From Cellvibrionaceae bacterium (GTDB lineage Bacteria; Pseudomonadota; Gammaproteobacteria; Pseudomonadales; Cellvibrionaceae), in NCBI GenBank assembly GCA_030597965.1, contig JAUVQU010000030.1:1-16555 (forward strand): DNA of 16,555 nt. The letters run 5' to 3'. Every line of letters starts with the position of its first letter. The stretch's first letter is position 1. A program made the position numbers and the translations under genes. Below the pieces are notes generated by a model. It did not search any database, had not been told where the DNA came from, and saw only the letters and a program-made list of their open reading frames with translations. This document shows positions 1 to 6,458 of this stretch, piece by piece.

Positions 1-366
1 ACCTCTGCAGCCATTGAGCAAGTGGGCGGAGCCAAAAAAGGTAAGGCCATCATCGTGGTCAACCCTGCCGAGCCACCACTGATGATGCGCGACACCATCC
101 ACTGCCTGACTGTTGATGAGCCGGACCAGGAGGCTATTACCAAATCAGTGCATGAGATGGTCGCGGATGTTCAAAAATACGTTCCGGGCTACACCCTGAA
201 AAACGGTCCTGTATTCGACGGCAACCGTGTCACCATCTTCGTAGAAGTTGAAGGCCTGGGTGACTTCCTGCCGAAATACTCGGGCAACCTGGACATCATG
301 ACGGCGGCTGGTCTGCGCACCGCAGAAATGTTTGCGGAAGCCATGATCAACGGCGACATCGACTGA
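1..366 (+). CDS. mhpF: Acetaldehyde dehydrogenase (acylating), C-terminal part
   Basis: The gene is cut by the left edge; 121 residues remain and the reading frame is open from base 1. The product oxidises acetaldehyde to acetyl-CoA with NAD+ and CoA, the last step of meta-cleavage pathways (MhpF/DmpF/BphJ/TesF family). The visible part starts TSAAIEQVGGAKKGKAI and contains NPAEPPLMMRDTI, a signature of the family's dimerisation/C-terminal domain. The catalytic Cys and the NAD-binding Rossmann fold lie upstream, outside the window. The gene for the physical and metabolic partner, 4-hydroxy-2-oxovalerate aldolase, follows at 534, in the usual F-then-E order; the two enzymes normally form a complex that channels acetaldehyde. 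Family identity is very secure. The parent substrate (phenol, biphenyl, phenylpropionate or steroid) cannot be told from this fragment. Confidence 0.95.
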   Translation, partial: TSAAIEQVGGAKKGKAIIVVNPAEPPLMMRDTIHCLTVDEPDQEAITKSVHEMVADVQKYVPGYTLKNGPVFDGNRVTIFVEVEGLGDFLPKYSGNLDIMTAAGLRTAEMFAEAMINGDID

Positions 367-533
367 CACATGACAACACGGTCTATTTGCACAATGGCAG
401 CGTCGATGGCGTTCTCGAATCCTCAGGTATCACTTATACCTTGCGGCTCTGCGAGCACCCTCTCCCTGCCATTGCACAATTATCCTCGCACTGACAAGTG
501 CCGGGACATAAAGAATTCTTGAGGAGAGCTCAG
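367..533 (+). other. Spacer between mhpF and mhpE
   Basis: This 167-nt spacer is longer than is usual between these two genes, which often nearly touch. It ends in a clear Shine-Dalgarno, GAGGAGAG at 521-528, placed for the ATG at 534. I see no convincing promoter or terminator. A 47-codon frame (ATG at 370 to TGA at about 513) and a second frame open from about 363 to 492 are present, but neither has a good ribosome binding site or a recognisable sequence. The spacer may be non-coding or a decayed gene remnant. Confidence 0.5.
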
Positions 534-1559
534 ATGGATTACAAAGGTAAAAAGATCACTCTGCACGATATGTGTTTGCGTGATGGTATGCACCCTAAGC
601 AACACCAGATTTCTCTGGACGAGATGATCGATATCTCTACAGGCTTAGATGAAGCAGGCGTACCACTGATTGAAGTAACCCACGGTGACGGCCTGGGCGG
701 CACCTCAGTGAATTACGGTTTCCCTGCTCACACAGACGAAGAGTACCTGACCGCCGTTGTTCCAAAAATGAAGAACGCTAAGGTTTCTGTACTGCTGATA
801 CCCGGCATTGGAACCGTTGATCACCTGAAAATGGCGGCTGACCATGGCGTCAACACCATTCGTGTAGCCACCCACTGTACCGAAGCAGACGTTTCCGAGC
901 AGCACATTGGTATGGCCAGCTCCATGGGCCTGGATACCGTTGGCTTCCTGATGATGGCCCACATGATTTCCGCAGAAGAAATTATTGAGCAAGCCCTGCT
1001 GATGGAATCTTACGGTGCTAACTGTATCTACTGTACGGACTCGGCCGGTTACATGATGCCATTCCAGGTAACTGAACGTATTAAGTTACTGCGTGAGAAA
1101 CTGAAGCCTGAAACAGAGCTTGGTTTCCACGGCCACCACAACCTCGGCCTGGGTGTTGCTAATTCCATGGCCGCCGTTGAAGCTGGTGCCAACCGTATTG
1201 ACGGTTCCGCTGCAGGCTTGGGTGCCGGCGCAGGCAACACACCCCTGGAAGTATTTGCTGCTGTTTGCGACCGTATGGGCGCTGACACAGGTGTTGATAT
1301 CTTCAAGCTGATGGCAGTAGCCGAAGAAAAGATTGTGCCACTGATGGATGAGATCGTTCGTGTTGATCGCGACTCCCTGACTTTGGGTTACGCTGGCGTC
1401 TACTCTTCGTTCCTTCTGTTTGCTAAGCGCGCTGGCGCTCGCTATGGCGTACCTTCACAGGACATCCTGCTGGAAATGGGCCGTCGTAAAGCGGTTGGCG
1501 GCCAGGAAGATATGATCGAAGACGTTGCCATGGAAATGGCCAAGGCGTTAAAAGGTTAA
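534..1559 (+). CDS. mhpE: 4-hydroxy-2-oxovalerate aldolase
   Basis: A class II, metal-dependent aldolase that cleaves 4-hydroxy-2-oxovalerate to pyruvate and acetaldehyde (MhpE/DmpG/BphI/TesG family; HMGL-like TIM barrel plus C-terminal communication domain). The protein is 341 aa, the family's usual length. The active-site motif LRDGMH gives Arg16, Asp17 and His20, the substrate-binding Arg, a metal ligand and the catalytic base in BphI. The second metal motif GFHGHH supplies His199 and His201. I chose ATG 534 because GAGGAGAG lies 5 nt upstream and the family N-terminus begins just before the LHDMCLRDG stretch; an in-frame GTG at 498 would add 12 unconserved residues. Its partner mhpF ends 167 nt upstream. 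The link to a steroid or an aromatic pathway is open. Confidence 0.96.
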   Translation: MDYKGKKITLHDMCLRDGMHPKQHQISLDEMIDISTGLDEAGVPLIEVTHGDGLGGTSVNYGFPAHTDEEYLTAVVPKMKNAKVSVLLIPGIGTVDHLKMAADHGVNTIRVATHCTEADVSEQHIGMASSMGLDTVGFLMMAHMISAEEIIEQALLMESYGANCIYCTDSAGYMMPFQVTERIKLLREKLKPETELGFHGHHNLGLGVANSMAAVEAGANRIDGSAAGLGAGAGNTPLEVFAAVCDRMGADTGVDIFKLMAVAEEKIVPLMDEIVRVDRDSLTLGYAGVYSSFLLFAKRAGARYGVPSQDILLEMGRRKAVGGQEDMIEDVAMEMAKALKG

Positions 1560-1618
1560 ATCGAGCAAATACAGGCCATCGAACTGGGCAGAGTAAGTGT
1601 CAATAACTGTAAAAGTGT

Positions 1619-1647
1619 TTGATGCAACACAAAGCTCTCGCTAGTAT
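1619..1647 (+). promoter_or_regulatory. Candidate sigma-70 promoter for the SDR gene
   Basis: TTGATG at 1619-1624 and TAGTAT at 1642-1647 are separated by exactly 17 nt, inside the 182-nt gap after the aldolase gene. Initiation would fall near 1654, leaving a leader of about 88 nt. There is no terminator between the aldolase and the SDR gene, so read-through is equally possible. The call rests on motif and spacing only. Confidence 0.35.
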
Positions 1648-1741
1648 CAATGGCCTATTATGTACACTTGATTAAAAAATTACTGAGTAGCTGATCGAAT
1701 AGACAGCTTGTAAATTAAAACCTAAAACCGAGAGAAAAATC

Positions 1742-2617
1742 ATGCAAGATTTTAAAGATAAAGTTGCTGTCATTACTGGTGGTGCTGGTGGTGTAGGCCG
1801 TGCTATTGCTATTGCCCTGGCCAATGACGGCGCAAAAGTTGTTATTTCTGATATCAACGACAAGAAGCTGGAAGAAACCACGGCAGAACTGAAAGCGATC
1901 AGCCCTGATGCCATGGGTATTCGCGCTGACGTTTCTAAGCTCGACAGTGTTCTAGCGCTTGCTAATGCAGTTTATGAAAAGTTCGGCCAAGTTGACCTGA
2001 TGTTCGCCAACGCTGGTATTGGTGCTGGTGAGTTCGGCAACCTGTGGGATTACGATGACAACGACTGGAACTTCAGCTGGAACGTCAATGTCTGGGGTGT
2101 AATCAACTCAATCCGCGCCTTTATGCCACGCATGACCGCCTGTAAAAATGAGTCTCACTTCCTTATTACCGGCTCTGCAAACGGCGCAGTCGTTAAAATG
2201 CCTTACACTCCAATATACACTGCAACTAAAGCTGCTGTTCAGTCCATTACTGAAAACCTCTATCAGCAGTGCGTGATGAACGGCTTTACAGTAAAAGTCT
2301 CCGGTCTATTCCCTGGACCTCACACAGTAGCAACGGGTATTTTCGATTCCAGCGCTGTTCGCCCAGAGGAACTGGCAGCTAATCCGAACAAGCCAGACTT
2401 CGGCATGAAAGATGTCGAAAGCATGAAGAAGATGATGGCTGAAACTGGTGTTGAAATGGATGTGACAGAGCCTGAAGAAGTAGCTGAAACTGCCCTGCAG
2501 GGTATCCGTGATGACAAATTCTGGATTCTGCCTTTGACGACTGAAATCGAAGACATGATTGAAGCTCGTCACCAGTCCATCATGAATCGCACCAACCCTG
2601 AGATTCCTTCTTTGTAA
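1742..2617 (+). CDS. Classical SDR-family NAD(P)-dependent oxidoreductase
   Basis: A 291-aa short-chain dehydrogenase/reductase, presumed cytosolic, that oxidises an alcohol or reduces a carbonyl on an unidentified substrate. The Rossmann cofactor motif TGGAGGVG spans residues 12-19. The NAG motif follows in FANAGIGAG, and the catalytic residues are Ser145 (ITGSANGA) and Tyr159-x3-Lys163 (YTATK). Asp37 in the VISDIND stretch at the end of the second beta strand suggests a preference for NAD(H). The protein is about 40 residues longer than a minimal SDR, with an extended, acidic C-terminal part. The ATG at 1742 follows a modest GAGAG ribosome binding site. It sits behind two meta-cleavage enzymes, so a ring-degradation step is plausible, but the sequence does not give a substrate. 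A terminator closes the unit. Confidence 0.9.
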   Translation: MQDFKDKVAVITGGAGGVGRAIAIALANDGAKVVISDINDKKLEETTAELKAISPDAMGIRADVSKLDSVLALANAVYEKFGQVDLMFANAGIGAGEFGNLWDYDDNDWNFSWNVNVWGVINSIRAFMPRMTACKNESHFLITGSANGAVVKMPYTPIYTATKAAVQSITENLYQQCVMNGFTVKVSGLFPGPHTVATGIFDSSAVRPEELAANPNKPDFGMKDVESMKKMMAETGVEMDVTEPEEVAETALQGIRDDKFWILPLTTEIEDMIEARHQSIMNRTNPEIPSL

Positions 2618-2634
2618 GAATTTCTAGTGCAATT

Positions 2635-2664
2635 AAAAAAACCAGACTTCGGTCTGGTTTTTTT
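2635..2664 (+). terminator. Rho-independent terminator after the SDR gene
   Basis: The stem is CCAGAC / GTCTGG around a stable TTCG tetraloop (2648-2651), flanked by A7 and T7 tracts that extend the pairing and would let it work in either direction. It starts 18 nt after the SDR stop and separates the catabolic genes from the regulator gene at 2776. Confidence 0.93.
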
Positions 2665-2775
2665 ATGCCTGTAAAAATCCCACATTTTAATATCCATTAG
2701 CACGCAGCCCCAAATCTCTGGCATAATTCCCCTTTGCTCTACTTTCTAAAATAATAACAACGTCTGACATTACTT

Positions 2776-3921
2776 ATGCCTGTAAATATCGACATAGCCA
2801 CATACTCTCAGCTATTGGATTCTCTGTACGAAGGCGCTACTACAGCAAACAAGCAACGTTCGTTTCTCTCTGAACTGAAAGCTATTTTAAACTTGCAGCA
2901 CGCCAGCTTAATTGTAAGGCAGCCATCCCCCACAGACAGCGGCCTGCTGTTCACCAGTGGTCAGAACCACGATGTCACCATGATTGAGGACAATAACAAT
3001 CTGTGGATGGGACAGTATTACGCACAAGACCCGCTCATCAACCTGCCAATTAATGAAGTTGTCACCCTTGAGGACATCATTCATCAAGACCAGCTGATCG
3101 AAAGCGAGTATTACCAACTATTCTTAAAGCCTTCTGCCATCCACACTACGGCGGGGCTAGATTGGCTCACCAATCAAAATAGTCGCATCAGTTTGCGCCT
3201 ATCGCGTATTAAATCTCAGGGCTACTTCTCCAACGACGAGAAAGTTTTCCTGAAAATGCTGATTCCACATTTGGAGCGCTCAATGTCTCTCGGCATTGAG
3301 ATGCAACAGCTCGAGTCCGAGCGCCAGGTATACGCACAATCAATTTCAAAACGCTCCATTGGCATGATCACGCTGGATAAAAACGGCGACATTTTAAAAA
3401 TGAACAATACCGCCGAGCAGTACCTGATGGAGAAAGACGGCCTTGGTCGTGGCCACAGCGCCCTACAGCTTAAAAACTCATCTTTGAATGACTTACTCAA
3501 GGGCTACATCAAAGAGGCCCTGGATGCCATCTGCAACGATCAGCGTCCACCTATTAATGCACTAGCGATTCCCCGCTCATCCGGCAAGCACGACTACCAG
3601 TTGGTTGTTAAGCCTATGCCCATTGACAAGCAAAAAGAGTCGGATGGCGCACCTTACTTAATGATATTCCTCCAAGATCCTGAAAAGAACTTGGAAATAT
3701 CAGTCCGCCTGCTGATGAACCTCTACCACCTCACATTATCAGAGGCAACCATTGCCATCCTTCTATCCGAGGGCAACACCATGGATGAAGTGGCCGAAGA
3801 GCTAGACATCAAAAAGAACACCGTTCGAGCGCACCTTCGCTCTATCTTTGCCAAAACCGGTGTTACACAGCAATCCATGCTGGTGTCCCTGGTATTAACC
3901 AGCTTGGCTTCAACGCCTTAA
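2776..3921 (+). CDS. LuxR-family transcriptional regulator with PAS-like sensor region
   Basis: A 381-aa DNA-binding regulator. The C-terminal LuxR/FixJ-type helix-turn-helix spans about residues 319-376: it begins LTLSEATIAILLSEG and includes the recognition-helix stretch KKNTVRAHLRSIFAKTG. Upstream, about residues 190-305 look PAS-like (GMITLDKNGDILKMNNTAEQYL-type sequence), and the N-terminal 180 residues resemble the GAF/autoinducer-domain class without a motif I can name. There is no receiver domain or membrane segment, so it probably senses a cytosolic small molecule. ATG 2776 is the first start in frame; its ribosome binding site is weak. The Nudix gene follows after 18 nt. Standing next to catabolic genes and resembling the TesR/TeiR type in architecture, it may control them; this is inference. 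Confidence 0.85.
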   Translation: MPVNIDIATYSQLLDSLYEGATTANKQRSFLSELKAILNLQHASLIVRQPSPTDSGLLFTSGQNHDVTMIEDNNNLWMGQYYAQDPLINLPINEVVTLEDIIHQDQLIESEYYQLFLKPSAIHTTAGLDWLTNQNSRISLRLSRIKSQGYFSNDEKVFLKMLIPHLERSMSLGIEMQQLESERQVYAQSISKRSIGMITLDKNGDILKMNNTAEQYLMEKDGLGRGHSALQLKNSSLNDLLKGYIKEALDAICNDQRPPINALAIPRSSGKHDYQLVVKPMPIDKQKESDGAPYLMIFLQDPEKNLEISVRLLMNLYHLTLSEATIAILLSEGNTMDEVAEELDIKKNTVRAHLRSIFAKTGVTQQSMLVSLVLTSLASTP

Positions 3922-3939
3922 TTCAACAGGACTCCGACC

Positions 3940-4536
3940 ATGAATTTTTGCAGTCAATGTGGACACCCTGTTGAGTTAAAACAAATTTCAGGTGATCACC
4001 AAGCACGCATGCAATGCACTAACGATGCCTGCGGCATGGTGCATTACCAAAACCCCAAAATTCTCGTCTCCTGCTTTGCTACATGGGAAGACAAAGTGCT
4101 AGTCATGAAGCGCGGCACAGAGCCCTTTGTCGGCAAATGGGCTATTCCATCAGGATTTATGGAAAACGATGAAACCCTACAGGAAGCCGCCGCCAGGGAG
4201 CTCTTTGAAGAAACTCACGCCAAGGTCGACATCGACAAAATGGAGCTGTATACCATCGGCTCTCTGATTCAGATGAATCAAATCTATGTGGTCTTTCGCG
4301 CGCCATTACTAAGCTCGGAATTCCAAACCACCGAAGAAGCCTCGGAAATCAAGCTGCTCAGCAAAGAGGAATTCCCTTGGTTGGACTTCGCCTTTCAGGA
4401 CGTGTCCGTCAACGTGCAAAGATTTTACGAAGAATTTGAGAACGACGACTTTGGTGTTTACGTCGGGTCTCTTAGAAACGGGGAGAACATCATCACCGAG
4501 GTGAGCCACCGTCAGGCGCCTTCAGGAGAAAAATGA
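3940..4536 (+). CDS. Nudix hydrolase with N-terminal zinc ribbon
   Basis: A 198-aa pyrophosphohydrolase of the ADP-ribose/NADH-type Nudix group. An N-terminal zinc ribbon is formed by Cys4, Cys7, Cys26 and Cys31. The Nudix box runs from Gly72 to Ala94 (G-x5-E78-x7-R86-E87-L-x-E90-E91), with all catalytic glutamates present; the usual Gly after EE-x is His93. Such proteins cleave nucleoside diphosphates linked to another moiety, but the substrate is not readable here; a NudC-like NADH or decapping activity is one possibility. The ATG is preceded by AGGA at about 3928. The stop codon overlaps the rsmE start as ATGA, so the two are almost certainly co-translated. Confidence 0.92.
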   Translation: MNFCSQCGHPVELKQISGDHQARMQCTNDACGMVHYQNPKILVSCFATWEDKVLVMKRGTEPFVGKWAIPSGFMENDETLQEAAARELFEETHAKVDIDKMELYTIGSLIQMNQIYVVFRAPLLSSEFQTTEEASEIKLLSKEEFPWLDFAFQDVSVNVQRFYEEFENDDFGVYVGSLRNGENIITEVSHRQAPSGEK

Positions 4537-5243
4537 ACCTTCTCCTGCTCCACCCACAAGACCTGACCAGTGACAACACTGCCAAAGTAACGGATCGGCG
4601 CCTAGAGCATGTACTCAAAATCCACCGTTCCAATGTCGGTGACAGCCTTCGCGTAGGTCTGATCAACGATAAGATCGGCACCGGTATCATCACCAAGCTG
4701 AATAAAGACGCGCTGGAATTAGAGTTTAAACTCACAAAAGAAGCACCAGCCCCCCTGCCCGTAACATTAGTTATTGCTCTACCCCGCCCACAAATGCTCA
4801 AACGTATACTGCAAACCGTCGCGACCATGGGCGTTAAGAAACTGATCTTCATTCACAGCAACCGGGTTGAAAAAAGTTTTTGGCAAACGCCCGAACTGGC
4901 CGAAGACAAAGTAAAACGCCAATTGCTACTCGGCTTAGAACAAGGCATAGACACTTCGATGCCAGAGGTTGAATGCCACCATAAATTCAAAACTTTTGTG
5001 GAAGATGTATTACCCGGTCTATGCCAAGGTAAACGTGCCCTGCTCGCCCACCCCGGTGTTGAGCAAGCCTGTCCTGCAGCCAGCTCAGAAGAAACAGTTT
5101 TAGTGATTGGCCCAGAAGGTGGATTCATTCCTTACGAAGTGGAGAAACTGAAACAGGAGGGGTGCCAGAGTTTTCATTTAGGGGAGCGGATTTTGAAGGT
5201 GGAGACTGCTGTGTCGGTCCTTCTCGGAAAACTCTTTCCCTAG
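4533..5243 (+). CDS. rsmE: 16S rRNA (uracil1498-N3)-methyltransferase RsmE
   Basis: A SAM-dependent SPOUT-class methyltransferase that makes m3U1498 in 16S rRNA of the assembled 30S subunit. It is 236 aa, close to the family's usual length of about 240. The N-terminal PUA-like domain occupies about residues 1-75. The trefoil-knot SAM site shows the two hallmark motifs, IGPEGGF at 192-198 and LGERILKVETA at 216-226. The start overlaps the preceding Nudix stop by 4 nt, so translation is probably coupled. The stop codon TAG (5241-5243) lies inside the left arm of the palindromic element shared with ttcA. No catalytic motif is missing. Confidence 0.96.
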   Translation: MNLLLLHPQDLTSDNTAKVTDRRLEHVLKIHRSNVGDSLRVGLINDKIGTGIITKLNKDALELEFKLTKEAPAPLPVTLVIALPRPQMLKRILQTVATMGVKKLIFIHSNRVEKSFWQTPELAEDKVKRQLLLGLEQGIDTSMPEVECHHKFKTFVEDVLPGLCQGKRALLAHPGVEQACPAASSEETVLVIGPEGGFIPYEVEKLKQEGCQSFHLGERILKVETAVSVLLGKLFP

Positions 5244-5312
5244 GAGCCTGTCGAATTTAACCGCTTCTGCTTTTCCGCAGTAGCACAGTGTTACTGTCCG
5301 GCAGGCTCCTAG
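5240..5312. repeat. Palindromic intergenic element containing both stop codons of rsmE and ttcA
   Basis: A 14-bp inverted repeat (5240-5253 and 5299-5312; one G-T wobble) encloses 45 nt holding two smaller hairpins: CTGC/GCAG at 5267-5280 and ACAGT/ACTGT at 5285-5297. The element therefore folds like a small cloverleaf on either strand. There is no T-tract, so it is not a classic intrinsic terminator, though it could block or protect the converging transcripts. Its arms contain TAGGAGCCTG, which shares the TAGGAGC core of the REP elements at 6362-6389 and 7760-7840. Confidence 0.8.
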
Positions 5313-6253
5313 TCAGCCATTAAATTAATGGCTTCTATTATCTGCACACCCGCTTTATTGGCGTCCGGACTGGCGGACGGTAATTCAAACAGTTCACCAT
5401 TGCGCGTCACTTTTTGGTTTGACTCATACTCATAGGGCTTTTTCTCACCGCTGCGATCGATCTGTAAAGTCGCAAAGTCAAACAACTCAGTATCACCCAT
5501 TTGTGATGGTGCAATATTTTGCATGGAGGAGAAAATCATTTCAATTCGATTCGGGTTTTCACGCTCCCAATCGGCCAGCATTTTTTTAATATTTTGACGC
5601 TGCAGGTTTTCCTGTGAACCACAGAGATTGCACGGAATGATCGGGAATTCCATCAGTGAGGCAAGCTTTTCAAGATCTTTTTCTCGACAGTAGGCCAAGG
5701 GACGAATCACGACATTACGCTTATCATCGGACAATAGTTTAGGTGGCATCGCGGCCAAACGAGCACCATGAAACATGTTTAAGAACATAGTCTCAACAAT
5801 ATCGTCTTTATGATGGCCCAGTGCAATTTTGGTCGCACCGATACCCTCAGCAAAGGCGTATAAAGTGCCACGACGTAAACGCGAGCATAAGCCACAGGTG
5901 GTTTTACCCTCAGGAATTTTACTCTTTACGACTGAATAGGTATCACGCTCAAGAATGTAATACTCAACACCCAAACTATCGAGGTATTCCGGCAGAATAT
6001 GCTCAGGGAAGCCTGGCTGCTTTTGGTCCATATTAACCGCCACCAGATCAAAGTGGATTGGCGCCTTTTTTTGCAGCTCCATTAAAATACTCAGCATAGC
6101 GTAGGAGTCTTTACCACCGGAGAGACACACCATGACCTTATCGCCCTCTTCGATCATCTTGTAATCGCTGATGGCCATACCGGTTTGGTGCCTTAAACGC
6201 TTACGCAGTTTGTGAACGTCTGCGCGTTTTTTTGGAGTTTGTATATCGAGCAT
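5309..6253 (-). CDS. ttcA: tRNA 2-thiocytidine(32) biosynthesis protein TtcA
   Basis: An ATP-dependent iron-sulfur enzyme that thiolates cytidine 32 in the anticodon loop of some tRNAs. It has 314 aa, typical for the family. The PP-loop ATP pyrophosphatase motif SGGKDS is at residues 45-50. The cluster cysteines are Cys120 and Cys123 (CGLC) together with the CNLC motif at 208-211. The GHHKDD stretch at 146-151 is also conserved. ATG 6251-6253 is the natural start (MLDIQTPKKRADVHKLRKRL); its ribosome binding site is weak. It is transcribed alone, convergent with rsmE and divergent from bioA. A good promoter candidate lies at 6300-6328. Confidence 0.97.
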   Translation of the reverse strand: MLDIQTPKKRADVHKLRKRLRHQTGMAISDYKMIEEGDKVMVCLSGGKDSYAMLSILMELQKKAPIHFDLVAVNMDQKQPGFPEHILPEYLDSLGVEYYILERDTYSVVKSKIPEGKTTCGLCSRLRRGTLYAFAEGIGATKIALGHHKDDIVETMFLNMFHGARLAAMPPKLLSDDKRNVVIRPLAYCREKDLEKLASLMEFPIIPCNLCGSQENLQRQNIKKMLADWERENPNRIEMIFSSMQNIAPSQMGDTELFDFATLQIDRSGEKKPYEYESNQKVTRNGELFELPSASPDANKAGVQIIEAINLMAD

Positions 6254-6299
6254 TGAGCAACCTGCAACTTTTCAATCTATCAATTTCACTGAGGGGCGC

Positions 6300-6328
6300 A
6301 TTGTACGGATTTTAACCGATTGCGCCAA
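6300..6328 (-). promoter_or_regulatory. Candidate sigma-70 promoter for ttcA
   Basis: Read on the minus strand, TTGGCG (6328-6323) and TACAAT (6305-6300) are separated by 17 nt. Initiation near 6293 would leave a leader of about 40 nt before the ttcA ATG. The -10 box matches consensus at five of six positions and the -35 box at four. Inferred from motif only. Confidence 0.5.
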
Positions 6329-6336
6329 ACGCATTA

Positions 6337-6389
6337 GTGGAGTCAAGCCCTGCTTGACGATTATGTTCACTTGCAGGACACGCTCCTAC
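6337..6389. repeat. Degenerate REP palindromes upstream of bioA
   Basis: On the minus strand, 6389-6362 begins GTAGGAGC and continues to a TGCAAGTGAAC tail; it matches the REP at 7813-7840 at about 22 of 28 positions. Next to it, on the plus strand from 6337, GTGGAG precedes a perfect 7-bp hairpin, GTCAAGC-CCT-GCTTGAC (6342-6358), with the same GC-N3-GC core. Together they look like a decayed inverted REP pair, in a tail-to-tail arrangement that is the reverse of the intact pair at 7760-7840. The location between divergent ttcA and bioA is typical of REPs. Confidence 0.6.
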
Positions 6390-6402
6390 AACACCTTTAC
6401 GG

Positions 6403-6408
6403 TATACT
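6403..6408 (+). promoter_or_regulatory. Candidate -10 box for bioA
   Basis: TATACT matches the -10 consensus at five of six positions, but I see no matching -35 box 16-18 nt upstream, where the REP tail lies. Initiation near 6414 would leave about 45 nt before the ATG at 6459, and almost none before the ATG at 6417. No palindromic BirA-type biotin operator is visible. Confidence 0.25.
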
Positions 6409-6458
6409 TCATTCCCATGAATAAAAATCCGAGCACAACCCTAATCGGCAATACAGCC

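Noticed and set aside
370..513. 47-codon frame between mhpF and mhpE
   Set aside because: No ribosome binding site, no recognisable sequence, and it overlaps a second open frame; kept only as a note.
498..533. GTG start at 498 for the aldolase
   Set aside because: It would put the strong GAGGAGAG ribosome binding site inside the gene; the ATG at 534 fits the family N-terminus.
2776..3921. LuxR-type quorum-sensing regulator
   Set aside because: The N-terminus lacks the conserved Trp/Tyr/Asp pattern of acyl-homoserine-lactone domains that I could recognise, and no luxI is present; only the DNA-binding domain class is supported.
6354..6458. Longer bioA starts at TTG 6354 or ATG 6417
   Set aside because: The TTG frame translates REP sequence. 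The ATG at 6417 is possible but adds 14 unconserved residues and would be almost leaderless from the visible -10 box.
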